Assembly: GCF_000621165.1 (NCBI RefSeq)
Contig: NZ_JHZA01000001.1
Location: forward strand, 124,001-188,000
Source of the DNA: Enterovibrio calviensis DSM 14347
GTDB taxonomy: Bacteria > Pseudomonadota > Gammaproteobacteria > Enterobacterales > Vibrionaceae
Direction: 5' to 3'
Length of the DNA: 64,000 nucleotides
A model generated the notes under the pieces. That model made no database searches and had not been told where the DNA came from. It saw only the letters and a program-made list of their open reading frames with translations. Position numbers and translations under genes: made by a program. Positions 44,602 through 53,613 of the stretch are shown here, piece after piece (positions within the stretch are counted from its first letter, which is position 1; each line of letters begins with the position of its first letter).

Positions 44602-45507
44602 CTAAGGCGTTACGATCTCACCCACCAGCTTTTCACAAAACGCATGCGTTGACAGGTTTCGTTGCTTCACTTTCTCATCCATTTGACCTGATGCCACCAC
44701 GCCCACCCAGTCTTTCAGCATGGCTTTAAAGCCTTTGGTTTCCAGCGTATCTGTCCAATCGGCCATTTCTATGCGCTCGGTTTTGCCGTTTTCGAACTTT
44801 TCGCCGCGCAGGAAACTGTCGAATTGGTAGGCTTCGTTTTCAAAGCAGAGGGAAACGGATTCACAGGTTTTGCCAAATAAACGGTTCATTTGGCCATTGA
44901 ATAGAGTGCCGTTTTCTTCCCAGTTCAGGTTGACCATAGCGATGTCTCCGCCCTGTCGCTGGACTGAAATCTGCATCTCTTGTTGGTCGATTTGTCCGTG
45001 TAGGTTAAGCGAATCGATCACATGGATCATGTCATCGAGGACGAAGTCTTGTGCCGCCCCTACAAGGTTCAAGCGGTGTTTATGCCAACTGATGCTGCTA
45101 AGGTCATCACGTGCCACCAGCGAGCGCCAAATAGGGATGTAGCGTCGGTTGAAGCCGACAAATAATGGCACGGCTTTCTCTTCAGCCAGATCATGCAGCT
45201 TTTTATAATCCGCGAATTTCAGAGCAGCGGGTTTATCAACGAAAACCGGAATGCCCTGCTCGATAAAGAACGTCGCGATGGTTGCGTGGGTTTCGCTGCT
45301 GGTATGGATCATCACCCCATCGACATTCATATCAACGAGATCGCGATAATCACGGCAGGTAGCGGCAATACGATACTCGTGCGCGACGGCGGCTAACGTT
45401 TCAGGGTTTCTGGTGCAAAGAACGAGGTCGAGATCTGACATTCGCGTCAGCAAAGGTAAGTAAGCTTTGGTGGCTATGTCACCCAAGCCGATAACGGCAA
45501 TTTTCAT
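44602..45507 (-). CDS. Gfo/Idh/MocA family oxidoreductase
   Basis: 301 residues. The Rossmann motif MKIAVIGLGDIATKAYLPLL binds NAD(P); the conserved VFVDKPAAL provides the catalytic-region Lys-Pro of the family. The C-terminal domain is a shortened beta-sheet typical of the VirF/MviM-like group. AAGGA lies 8 bases before the ATG. Sugar-like substrate unknown. Its start codon is about 90 bases from the Zur-type palindrome at 45596, so it could share zinc control with the divergent operon. Confidence 0.9.
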   Translation of the reverse strand: MKIAVIGLGDIATKAYLPLLTRMSDLDLVLCTRNPETLAAVAHEYRIAATCRDYRDLVDMNVDGVMIHTSSETHATIATFFIEQGIPVFVDKPAALKFADYKKLHDLAEEKAVPLFVGFNRRYIPIWRSLVARDDLSSISWHKHRLNLVGAAQDFVLDDMIHVIDSLNLHGQIDQQEMQISVQRQGGDIAMVNLNWEENGTLFNGQMNRLFGKTCESVSLCFENEAYQFDSFLRGEKFENGKTERIEMADWTDTLETKGFKAMLKDWVGVVASGQMDEKVKQRNLSTHAFCEKLVGEIVTP

Positions 45508-45595
45508 TGATTCTTATTCCTTTTTTTCAAAGCCTAGTGATACTGACGCACCCGTTTTACAAAGTCTACTGTGGTAACACTGAACTGCACACCCT

Positions 45596-45618
45596 TAAAA
45601 GTTATGTTATAACATTAC
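45596..45618. promoter_or_regulatory. Candidate Zur box
   Basis: Core GTTATGTTATAAC (45601-45613) matches the gammaproteobacterial Zur core GTTATAnTATAAC at 11 of 12 defined positions, and the whole 23-base consensus at about 18 of 22. It lies between two divergent genes (starts at 45507 minus and 45727 plus). Confidence 0.7.
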
Positions 45619-45726
45619 ATTTGTTGCCTTTTGTCGAAACGACATGCTGTGGCCATGCGAAGTCCGCATTGCTCAGGCATGAGCTTAAAGGCGAAACCAT
45701 CAGACAGTGTTTTAAGGGATTAGCAC

Positions 45727-46164
45727 ATGAAAGACATTAAACCGATTTTCCGAAATCTCGAGAAAATGCTCAAGCAATCCCCTTGGTTTGATGACGGTTG
45801 GGAGATTTATAACCGTGGCGTTTACATGCAGCTATATAAAGAGACTTGGCACAATGAGCGCCAAGGCGGTGTCCACTTTGAAACCTACATTGAAGCGCGC
45901 GAAATAAAGCAAAAACAATTCCCTATTTGCATGCATGCAGAAGAAGACTGTCCATCCCAATCTGAGTTTATCCGGAAATTTCTTGAGCTTGAAGGCGACC
46001 GTATCAAGGGCTGGAAAGGCTATCAAACCATTGGTAATGGCTACCATATCTGTCAGCGAACGCTGCCTCTCAATCTGAAAAACCTCGAACAACGGTTGTT
46101 TGAAGAATTTAACCGCCTAAGACAATTGGAAGCTGGTATTGAACAGGCCTTGCAAGCACGCTGA
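45727..46164 (+). CDS. Unknown protein, candidate Zur-regulated
   Basis: 145 residues, soluble, no family recognised. Features: KQSPWFDDGWEIYNRGVYMQ and GGVHFETYIEA near the N-terminus, FPICMHAEEDCPSQ in the middle, HICQRTLPLN and a C-terminal helix. It has three cysteines and several histidines, compatible with but not proving zinc binding. It starts about 109 bases after the Zur-type palindrome and is followed 47 bases later by a DUF1289 gene. Low zinc would induce it if the box is functional. Confidence 0.75.
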   Translation: MKDIKPIFRNLEKMLKQSPWFDDGWEIYNRGVYMQLYKETWHNERQGGVHFETYIEAREIKQKQFPICMHAEEDCPSQSEFIRKFLELEGDRIKGWKGYQTIGNGYHICQRTLPLNLKNLEQRLFEEFNRLRQLEAGIEQALQAR

Positions 46165-46210
46165 ATAGTCGGCTGGCAAGCCCCGACAACTCTATACGGG
46201 AGCATACAAT

Positions 46211-46399
46211 ATGAAGCGAAATCAGAGTCCCTGCATTGATGTGTGTGATTTTTCAGACCCCAAGGGATGGTGTTTGGGCTGCGGCCGCACTCGGGAAGAA
46301 TGCCAAAAATGGAAGGCAATGAAACCCTATGACAAAAACATCCTTCAAAAAGAACTGAAAAAGCGCATGTCCAAAATAATGGCAAAAAGCAAGGAGTAA
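46211..46399 (+). CDS. DUF1289 family small protein
   Basis: 62 residues. The DUF1289 signature is SPCIDVCDFSDPKGWCLGCG followed by RTREECQKW: four conserved cysteines (C-x3-C, C-x2-C) probably bind a metal or cluster. GGGAG lies 8 bases upstream. Likely in one operon with the unknown protein before it, which would put it under the same Zur-type control. Function of the family is unknown. Confidence 0.88.
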   Translation: MKRNQSPCIDVCDFSDPKGWCLGCGRTREECQKWKAMKPYDKNILQKELKKRMSKIMAKSKE

Positions 46400-46465
46400 C
46401 CATTAAAGGAAAGCGGGCTCTATTCCTTTGGCGCTGCGACGCCAGATAAGCCACCTTTCACCGCG

Positions 46466-46783
46466 TTATAAGCTGTATTCCCGCTCTACTTTAGCAATGC
46501 GCGTGGTAAATGCCGCGTACCATTTCTTGCGTCCTAGCTTCTGTGCTTCGATATGCTCGACATTCGCTTTCCACTGCTTGATGGAATCGAGATCTTTCCA
46601 ATATGAGACGGTAATACCTAGCGTATCTCGCGCCGATTCCACGCCAAGAAAGCCGGGTTGCTGTTCAGCCAGTTCAACCATTCGCGCGGCGGTTTCGCCG
46701 TAGCCTTCTTCAAGCTCTGTTCTGAGATTGGTAAAAATAACGGCGTAGTAAGGTGGTGGTGGGGTGTTGGCGATGTCTGACAT
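46466..46783 (-). CDS. Antibiotic biosynthesis monooxygenase (ABM) family protein
   Basis: 105 residues of the dimeric alpha/beta-barrel ABM superfamily: YYAVIFTNLRTE, MVELAEQQPGFLGVES, GITVSYWKDLDSIKQWKAN, HIEAQKLGRKKWYAAFTTRIAKVER. Members are often heme-degrading or quinone-oxidising, but this group is uncharacterised. No heme-binding motif is obvious. Single gene, convergent with the DUF1289 operon. Confidence 0.9.
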   Translation of the reverse strand: MSDIANTPPPPYYAVIFTNLRTELEEGYGETAARMVELAEQQPGFLGVESARDTLGITVSYWKDLDSIKQWKANVEHIEAQKLGRKKWYAAFTTRIAKVEREYSL

Positions 46784-46995
46784 GGAGATCCCTTTCCCTG
46801 TTCAATCACGAAGACGTACAGCCTAACGCAGAAAACATGACAACCCAAGATTACGAGTATTTTCCTCGCAAGTCGTGGTCGTCTCAAATGCACTAATCAA
46901 GCTCAGATTAATGGTTTTTTCCTCACAAAGTAGCATTGCGGCAATGACTAGATGGGCTTAGGTTTATTTTGAACATAAATAAATCAAGAGGTTAA

Positions 46996-47994
46996 ATGGT
47001 CATGGACAGCAAGAAACTCGCACAAAAAATTCGTGTTGTATGTGTCGCTATCGCGTTGATTACTGTCCCTTTAACGACCTTCGCAAAAGATCTTCCCATC
47101 ATCAAAGTCGGCGTGCTGAAATTCGGCACCGTCAATTGGGAAATGGACGTGATAAAGCGCAATAAGCTCGATGAAAAAGCGGGCTTCACTCTCGATATCA
47201 CACCACTTGCTGCCAAAAATGCGTCGTCTGTTGCGCTGCAAGGCAAAGCTGTCGACGTCATTTTCTCCGATTGGGTATGGGTAAGCCGCCAGCGAGCAGC
47301 GGGCAAAACTTACACTTTGTCCCCCACCTCCGCGACAGCAGGCGGTCTGTTCGCCTCAAGTGAACTTTCGCTCGCTTCGCCATGCGACCTGTCTGGGAAG
47401 GAATTGGGCATTGCGGGCGGTGCAGTCGATAAAACATGGCTTCTCTATCAGGCCTATTGCAAAGCCACGGCCAACAAAGACATCAGTGAAGAAACCGAAC
47501 AACAGTTTGTCTCTCCGCCTCTGCTGAACAAACTGCTAATGCAAGGCAAGCTCCCAGCAGGTATCAACTTTTGGCACTACGGCGCAAGACTCGAAGCCGC
47601 AGGCTTTCAACCCGTGATCTCTCTTGATGAAATCGTTGAAGGTTTAGGCGTTGATACGCAAGTCCCCATGCTGGGTTGGGTGTTTGATGAAACATGGGCC
47701 AAGGCCAATCCTAAATTGGTCTCTGCGTTTTTGAAAACCTCTTCAGAAGCCAGAGCCATTTTAAGAACATCAGACGCTGAATGGGAGGTCATTCGCCCGT
47801 TAACCAAAGCCAAAAGTGACGAAGTGTTTATGGCCTTAAGAACGGCATATCGACGCGGTTTCTCAGGCACATTTGGCGACAAGCAACAAAAGGCGGCAGA
47901 ACAGATTTTCGACATCCTAGCCAAAGAAGGCGGGCCTAAACTGGTTGGGAAATCCTCTTCACTCAGTGAAGGCACATTCTGGCTCAATCAATAA
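46996..47994 (+). CDS. NitT/TauT-type ABC transporter substrate-binding protein
   Basis: 332 residues. Signal peptide about 1-30 (MVMDSKKLAQKIRVVCVAIA then a hydrophobic run and TTFAK). The mature part has the type-2 periplasmic fold of NMT1/TauA proteins: IIKVGVLKFGTVNWEMDVI, KAVDVIFSDWVWVSRQRAAG, KELGIAGGAVDKTWLLYQAY. GAGG lies 4 bases before the ATG; the ATG at 47002 is the alternative. Ligand (aliphatic sulfonate, nitrate, thiamine precursor or other) not determinable. First gene of a three-gene operon. Confidence 0.9.
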   Translation: MVMDSKKLAQKIRVVCVAIALITVPLTTFAKDLPIIKVGVLKFGTVNWEMDVIKRNKLDEKAGFTLDITPLAAKNASSVALQGKAVDVIFSDWVWVSRQRAAGKTYTLSPTSATAGGLFASSELSLASPCDLSGKELGIAGGAVDKTWLLYQAYCKATANKDISEETEQQFVSPPLLNKLLMQGKLPAGINFWHYGARLEAAGFQPVISLDEIVEGLGVDTQVPMLGWVFDETWAKANPKLVSAFLKTSSEARAILRTSDAEWEVIRPLTKAKSDEVFMALRTAYRRGFSGTFGDKQQKAAEQIFDILAKEGGPKLVGKSSSLSEGTFWLNQ

Positions 47995-48023
47995 GCGTGC
48001 TTCGGTAAAGGACATACCATCAC

Positions 48024-48782
48024 GTGATAAAACCGAGAGCCATTCGACTCAACTATCTGCGACTCATCATGCCGCTGTGTATGATGGTCTTTTGGCAATG
48101 GTCAGCTGTGCTAATCGACAGCCCGGATTACCCAACACCCGTGGCGGTTTATCACGCGTTGGTATTTGAGCTAACGCAAGAACACATGCTTTATCACCTT
48201 GGCATGACACTTTGGCGTGTCGTTTTAAGCTTCGCGTTTTCCATGGTGCTTGGCGTTATATTTGGCATCATGATGGGGCGCTTTCCAAGGCTTAATGAGC
48301 TGTCCGACCCCGTATTGATTCTTGCGTTGAATATTCCCGCGTTAGTCACCATCTTGCTTTGCTACCTAAGCATTGGCCTTGTTGAGGCCGCTGCTGTCAC
48401 GGCTGTCGCACTTAATAAAATTCCGACCGTTGTCGCGATGATTCGAGAAGGCGCCCGCATGGTCGACAATGACTTAATCGACGTTGCACGTGTATTTCGG
48501 CTCTCTCCCGCCACCCGATTTTTCCGCGTCTTTCTGCCTCAGCTATACCCTTACATCATGGCTTCTGCGCGCACGGGGCTTTCTCTTATCTGGAAGATTG
48601 TATTGGTCGTCGAGCTCATTGGGCGCAGTAACGGTGTCGGCTTTAAGCTTCATACGCTTTTCCAGTTCTTCGACATTGCCGGCATCCTCGCCTATACCTT
48701 CGCGTTTGTTGCCATTATCTATCTTCTGGAGGCACTAATATTCAGGCCATTGGACAAGGTCGTGTCACGAGGTCGCCTATGA
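48024..48782 (+). CDS. NitT/TauT-type ABC transporter permease
   Basis: 252 residues with about six membrane helices and the SsuC/TauC EAA-like loop VDNDLIDVARVFRLSPATRF followed by VFLPQLYPYI. A GTG at 48024 is used as start, with AAAGGA about 11 bases upstream; an in-frame ATG at 48069 is possible but loses the first helix lead. Overlaps the ATPase gene by ATGA. Confidence 0.88.
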   Translation: MIKPRAIRLNYLRLIMPLCMMVFWQWSAVLIDSPDYPTPVAVYHALVFELTQEHMLYHLGMTLWRVVLSFAFSMVLGVIFGIMMGRFPRLNELSDPVLILALNIPALVTILLCYLSIGLVEAAAVTAVALNKIPTVVAMIREGARMVDNDLIDVARVFRLSPATRFFRVFLPQLYPYIMASARTGLSLIWKIVLVVELIGRSNGVGFKLHTLFQFFDIAGILAYTFAFVAIIYLLEALIFRPLDKVVSRGRL

Positions 48783-49540
48783 TTTCAATCACGTTGAACA
48801 TTCAGCGTAAACACTATCAAGATGATGCCGTGGTGATAGCCAACCTAACTGGAGAGGTATCAGCAGGCAAAATCACTGCCATTGTGGGGCCATCAGGTTG
48901 CGGTAAATCCACTCTGCTGAACATGATAGCAGGGCTGGAAACATCCCAAACTGGCGATATTCGATTTTCCAGCCGTCACGTTACCCAACCCAAAGTGGGG
49001 TATATTTTTCAAACACCGCGACTCATGCCATGGCTAACGGTCAGAGAAAATTTGGCATTGGTGAGCGAAAACGATAACCCCAGCATCAACGCAACCCTAG
49101 ATGCGATGGGCATGCTCGATAAACAAAGCGCTTACCCCGCAGCGCTTTCAGGCGGCATGCAAAAGCGCGTTAGCATCGCGCGCGCTTTTGTTTATAACCC
49201 AGATCTTCTGTTGCTTGATGAACCCTTTACCTCCCTTGATGCACCGACTGCACACCAACTGCGGCTTCAACTGCTGACACTGTGGGCTCAGCACCAATCC
49301 ACCATGGTTTTTGTCACACACGATCTACGCGAAGCCATCTCTCTTGCGGATGAAGTCTGGTTTCTAAGCCGCTCCCCCACCTCAGTGATCCACTCCTTGC
49401 CCATCGAACAATCCATTGGGCGGTTAATCGCCTCACCGAAGGGACGATCGACGATTGATACCCTCACCGAACGCTTGCTCCATGAGCACCCTCACCTGCT
49501 GAGCGGCGTCATAGGGCAAACCCAAACCAAATCACGATAG
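48779..49540 (+). CDS. NitT/TauT-type ABC transporter ATP-binding protein
   Basis: 253 residues. Walker A GPSGCGKST, Q-loop region GYIFQTPRLMPWLTV, signature LSGGMQKRVSIARA, Walker B LLLDEPFTSLD and H-loop VTHDLREA are all present. The PRLMPWLTV Q-loop is usual for TauB/SsuB. Overlaps the permease stop by four bases (ATGA). Completes the importer. Confidence 0.92.
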   Translation: MISITLNIQRKHYQDDAVVIANLTGEVSAGKITAIVGPSGCGKSTLLNMIAGLETSQTGDIRFSSRHVTQPKVGYIFQTPRLMPWLTVRENLALVSENDNPSINATLDAMGMLDKQSAYPAALSGGMQKRVSIARAFVYNPDLLLLDEPFTSLDAPTAHQLRLQLLTLWAQHQSTMVFVTHDLREAISLADEVWFLSRSPTSVIHSLPIEQSIGRLIASPKGRSTIDTLTERLLHEHPHLLSGVIGQTQTKSR

Positions 49541-49620
49541 AAAAATCCTCCGCTCGCATCGCGCATTTATCTGCAAGGTGAGTATAATAAGCCCTTTCTT
49601 ACAGGCCGGTGGAATCCAAC

Positions 49621-50016
49621 ATGGCAAAGACGCTGACACAAGAGCGCATCGCAGAGATCCTCAAATTAGACGTTGACCAACGTTATAAATACCTCGTGAA
49701 AGAAGTCGTCGAGAATCGTGAAATCTGGATACTGATTGACGAACACGGTTGCGTCATGCTCAATACCGAAGAAGAAGATTGTGTGCCAGTGTGGCCAAAC
49801 CAAGAGTTCGCGCAAGAGTGGGCAACCGGTGAGTGGGAACACTGCAAACCAGAAGCTATTGGCTTGAACAAATGGCATAGCCGCTGGACAAACGGCCTGC
49901 TAGACGATGAGCTTTCTATCGTAGCATTCCCGAACACTGACCTTGAAGGTGTGGTGTTGTTCCCAGATGAGTTTGATTTCGATCTCACCAGTTTGGCGAA
50001 AAAACAAAAACGCTAA
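49621..50016 (+). CDS. DUF2750 family protein
   Basis: 131 residues. DUF2750 features: RYKYLVKEVVENREIWILID, VMLNTEEEDCVPVWPNQEFA, AFPNTDLEGVVLFPDEFDFDL. Small conserved gammaproteobacterial protein of unknown function. The ATG at 49621 fits family N-termini (MAKTLTQERIAEIL) and has an appropriate GGTGGAAT upstream; an in-frame start at 49609 is less likely. Confidence 0.9.
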   Translation: MAKTLTQERIAEILKLDVDQRYKYLVKEVVENREIWILIDEHGCVMLNTEEEDCVPVWPNQEFAQEWATGEWEHCKPEAIGLNKWHSRWTNGLLDDELSIVAFPNTDLEGVVLFPDEFDFDLTSLAKKQKR

Positions 50017-50039
50017 TGTATGCGTCAATGTGAAATGAG

Positions 50040-50065
50040 AGAGCAGCTTGTCTGCTCTTTTTTTT
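50040..50065 (+). terminator. Terminator of the DUF2750 gene
   Basis: AGAGCAG (50040-50046), loop CTTGT, CTGCTCT (50052-50058), then seven T's. Confidence 0.92.
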
Positions 50066-50069
50066 ATGC

Positions 50070-50539
50070 AAACAACCAGCAAGATCTCTCTGTTTCCCCA
50101 CCACTAGACTCACCAAGCACACTGCATAATTCAATAAGATATCATCATGAATGATTCACACCATGCTATTACTAAACAACTAGCATCACTCAAAAATATC
50201 AATTGATTAGGCAAATAAATAGGCACGTAACTGCGCCAGCCCACACTGGGTAATTATTCTTAAATTGCGAATAGATCGCATTCAGGAAAAATCACTCCTC
50301 AATAATCTTGATTAGAATCAATAAACCTTCATTCATGCTGTTTGTAGCACCAATTTACCCCGAATAAACATTCCCTCACAATTAGTGAGTACTTATAGTT
50401 CCCTCCGTAATATTTCATCGAAGATTCTACGTTTTAGACCCATGAAATCATTCGCTTGGTGAATGGTTTGTTGCGGGGTTTGAAGCAAATAAAAATAGCT
50501 AAGTCAATTAGCACACAGATCCGCGAAAGCGGTGTGAGA
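50070..50539. other. Upstream region of the dms operon
   Basis: About 470 bases, A+T-rich. It holds the FNR-type site at 50308 and an ATCAATTGAT palindrome near 50198. A NarL/NarP-like heptamer TACTTAT is at 50390-50396 on its own and not enough for a call. In-frame GTG at 50456 is not a convincing start for DmsA. Confidence 0.5.
50308..50321. promoter_or_regulatory. FNR binding site upstream of dmsA
   Basis: TTGAT-TAGA-ATCAA, an exact match to the FNR consensus TTGATnnnnATCAA. If it acts from -41.5, transcription would start near 50356, with a leader of about 180 bases. Anaerobic induction of dms by FNR is established for E. coli. Confidence 0.85.
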
Positions 50540-52972
50540 ATGACAATGAAAAACTGGATCGATAAGGCGGTATTAGCGCCAATGAAGCGTCGAAGCTTCA
50601 TGAAGTGGGGGGCAGCCATTGGCGGGGGTACAGCACTGGCTGCTGGCCTACCATTGAAAGCGGTTGCCAAAACCACGGCAACAAACGCCATTGAAACCAA
50701 AACGGTGTGGTCCGCTTGTATGGTGAACTGTGGTAGCCGTTGTGCGCTGCAAGTTCACACGCAAAACGGCGTGATCACCCAAATTGAATCAGACAACCGT
50801 GGCGATGACCAAGGCTTTGGTAATCACCAAGTGCGTGCGTGTCTGCGTGGCCGCTCTATCAAACACCGTGTTTACAACCCAGACCGCCTGAAGTACCCAA
50901 TGAAGCGTGTTGGCAAGCGTGGCGAAGGCCAGTTTGAACGCATTAGCTGGGACGAAGCGCTGGATTTGATGGCTGAAAAACTCCAGTACACCATCAAAGA
51001 GTACGGTAATGATTCGATCTTCATTACGTACGGTTCAGGCACACAAGGTTACCGTACTGACGGTAAAGACTGCTTTAAGCGTTTGTTCAACCTTGTGGGT
51101 GGTTTCCTTGATTACTACGGTAACTACAGCTGGGGCCAAATTCAGTTTGCTCTACCGTTCACTTACGGCTCAATCAAACCGTCTGCTTACGGTAGCTACA
51201 CCACGGAAATCGAGAACGCTGACCTGCTAGTGATGTTCGGTTACAACCCTGCGGAAACCCGCATGAGTGGTGGCGGTGAGATCCACGAGCACATCAACGC
51301 ACAGCGTAAGAACAACGTTCGTACCATCATTATCGACCCGCGTTACACCGACACCATGTTGGGTAAAGAAGACCTCTGGCTACCTATCCGCCCTGGTACC
51401 GATGCGGCACTGGTTGAAGGTATCGCACACACCTTGATCAACGAGAACTTGGTTGACCAAGATTTCTTGAACAAATACTGCCAAGGCTACGACGCGTCCA
51501 CCCTGCCAGCAAGCGCACCGCAAAACGGTCACTACAAAGCGCACATCTTAGGTCAAGGCCCAGATGGCATTGAGAAGACACCTGCGTGGGCATCAAAAAT
51601 CACCGGCATTCCTGTTGATCAAATCGTTCAACTGGCGCGCGAAATCGGCACCGCAAAAGCGTGTTTCATTACCCAAGGTACCGGTATTCAGCGTCAAGCA
51701 AATGGCGAGCAAACCTCTCGTGCGATCGTGATGCTGCCAATCCTAACGGGTAACATCGGCCGCCCAGGTACCAACACCGGTGATATGCCAGCGAACTGGA
51801 GCTACCCAGCGCCACGCATTCCAACCGGCGTTAACCCTATTCAAGTGAAAGTACCGTTCTTCAAATGGAGCGATGCAATTTACCGTCACCACGAAATGAC
51901 CGACAAAACCGACGGCATTCAAGGTGGTGAGCGTCTTCGTACCCCGATCAAGTTCCTACTGAGCTACTCAGGCAACATGATCATGAACCAGCATGCGGAC
52001 ATCAACAAACACCGCAAACTGATCGAAGATGAAAGCCAAGCAGAATTCATCGTGGTGTGTGATAACCACATGACCTCATCTGCACGCTTTGCTGACCTGT
52101 TACTGCCAGACGTAACTACCATCGAAAACAACGAAGTGAGCTCTGACGGTTACTCTTCAGGTTCATTGGGCGGTGTGTTCCCGCTGGTTCGTGCTATCGA
52201 GCCACTGTACGAAACACGTTGCGCCTACGACATGTGTGTGGGTCTGTCAGAGCGCCTAGGCGTGAAAGATGCGTTCACCGAAGGCCGTACCCGTGATGGT
52301 TGGTTGGAATACCTGTACGAAGGTGCGCGTGCCAAAGATGCGAACCTGCCTACGCTGGAAGACCTGCGTAAAAACGGTCCTTACACCTTGGCAGCGCCAA
52401 AAGAAGGCCGTATCGCACTGGAAGATTTCCGTAACGACCCAGAGAAGCACGCCCTAGGCACGCCGTCTGGCAAGATTGAAATCTACTCCACCAAGCTGGA
52501 AACCATCGCGAAAGAGTGGACCTTGGCTGACGATGAAATCATCACGCCAATTCCTCAGTACGTGACCACCTGGGAAAGCCACTTGGATCCAAAGACTGAG
52601 CAGTTCCCGCTGCAATTCTTTGGTTACCACACCAAAGGCCGCACGCACTCTACCTACCACAACATTCCGTGGCTGCGTGAAGTGGTATTCGACGGCATTT
52701 GGATGAACCCACTCGATGCGAAAGCGCGTGGTCTTGAAAGCGGCGACTATGTTCGCGTGTTCAACGATCGTGGCGAAATCCGCGTTGCTATCAAAGTGAC
52801 CCCGCGCATCATGCCGGGCGTGACTGCGCTAGGCCAAGGTGCTTGGTACAACCCAGACAAAGACGGTGTCGATTTGGGCGGTTGTATCAACACATTGACC
52901 TCACAAAAGAACACTCCACTGTCAAAGGGGAATCCTCAGCACACCATTTTGGTTCAAGTGGCCAAGGTTTAA
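50540..52972 (+). CDS. dmsA: DMSO reductase catalytic subunit DmsA-like
   Basis: About 810 residues. Molybdopterin enzyme that reduces dimethyl sulfoxide or a similar acceptor at the periplasmic face. Tat signal at residues ~15-40 with RRSFMKWGAA. Mature part starts with the 4Fe-4S cysteine set (WSACMVNCGSRCALQ ... RACLRGRS), then DYYGNYSWGQ, where Ser is the expected Mo ligand of the family. Ends with the molybdopterin dinucleotide-binding C-domain. The ATG at 50540 is chosen for a normal Tat leader; upstream GTG adds 28 residues without sense. Heads dmsABC-dmsD-ferredoxin. Confidence 0.94.
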   Translation: MTMKNWIDKAVLAPMKRRSFMKWGAAIGGGTALAAGLPLKAVAKTTATNAIETKTVWSACMVNCGSRCALQVHTQNGVITQIESDNRGDDQGFGNHQVRACLRGRSIKHRVYNPDRLKYPMKRVGKRGEGQFERISWDEALDLMAEKLQYTIKEYGNDSIFITYGSGTQGYRTDGKDCFKRLFNLVGGFLDYYGNYSWGQIQFALPFTYGSIKPSAYGSYTTEIENADLLVMFGYNPAETRMSGGGEIHEHINAQRKNNVRTIIIDPRYTDTMLGKEDLWLPIRPGTDAALVEGIAHTLINENLVDQDFLNKYCQGYDASTLPASAPQNGHYKAHILGQGPDGIEKTPAWASKITGIPVDQIVQLAREIGTAKACFITQGTGIQRQANGEQTSRAIVMLPILTGNIGRPGTNTGDMPANWSYPAPRIPTGVNPIQVKVPFFKWSDAIYRHHEMTDKTDGIQGGERLRTPIKFLLSYSGNMIMNQHADINKHRKLIEDESQAEFIVVCDNHMTSSARFADLLLPDVTTIENNEVSSDGYSSGSLGGVFPLVRAIEPLYETRCAYDMCVGLSERLGVKDAFTEGRTRDGWLEYLYEGARAKDANLPTLEDLRKNGPYTLAAPKEGRIALEDFRNDPEKHALGTPSGKIEIYSTKLETIAKEWTLADDEIITPIPQYVTTWESHLDPKTEQFPLQFFGYHTKGRTHSTYHNIPWLREVVFDGIWMNPLDAKARGLESGDYVRVFNDRGEIRVAIKVTPRIMPGVTALGQGAWYNPDKDGVDLGGCINTLTSQKNTPLSKGNPQHTILVQVAKV

Positions 52973-52986
52973 GGGGAGATAAATAA

Positions 52987-53613
52987 ATGACTCAATTCGG
53001 ATTCCACGTCGATACCAGTAAGTGTACTGGCTGTAAAACCTGTCAGGTTTCATGTAAAGACCGCAGCGATCTGCCTGTGGGCGTTAACTGGCGTCGTGTT
53101 TACGAATACGCTGGCGGTGACTGGGTACAAAACGAAGACGGCACAGTAAGCCAGAACGTTTACGCCTACTACATGTCGATTTCATGTAACCACTGTTCAA
53201 ACCCTGCGTGTGTGAAAGCCTGTCCAACGGGTGCGATGCACAAACGTACTGAAGACGGCCTCGTGGTTGTCGACAAAGACGTATGTGTTGGCTGTCAGTA
53301 CTGTGGCATGGCGTGTCCTTACGGCGCACCACAATACGACCCTGCGAAGAAACACATGACCAAATGTGATGGTTGTTACGAGCGCATCGCTGAAGGCCGC
53401 AAGCCTGTGTGTGTTGAATCTTGCCCACTGCGAGCGTTGGATTTTGGTCCAATGGATGAGCTACGTGAAATGTATGGCACCAAGAACGACGTTGCGCCAT
53501 TGCCAGACCCACGTCTGACTTCACCTAACTTGATCGTGACCACTTGCCGTAACTCTCGCCCAACTGGCGACACCACTGGCAGCATCCAAAACCCGACAGA
53601 GGTATCGCTATGA
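52987..53613 (+). CDS. dmsB: DMSO reductase iron-sulfur subunit DmsB
   Basis: 208 residues carrying four [4Fe-4S] motifs that pass electrons from DmsC to DmsA: CTGCKTCQVSC, CNHCSNPACVKACP, CVGCQYCGMACPYG and CDGCYERIAEGRKPVCVESCP. GGGGA lies upstream of the ATG. Overlaps dmsC by ATGA, so they are coupled. Confidence 0.96.
   Translation: MTQFGFHVDTSKCTGCKTCQVSCKDRSDLPVGVNWRRVYEYAGGDWVQNEDGTVSQNVYAYYMSISCNHCSNPACVKACPTGAMHKRTEDGLVVVDKDVCVGCQYCGMACPYGAPQYDPAKKHMTKCDGCYERIAEGRKPVCVESCPLRALDFGPMDELREMYGTKNDVAPLPDPRLTSPNLIVTTCRNSRPTGDTTGSIQNPTEVSL

Noticed and set aside
50390-50396. NarL/NarP heptamer TACTTAT before dmsA
   Set aside because: A single seven-base match with degenerate consensus is expected by chance in A+T-rich DNA; no paired site.
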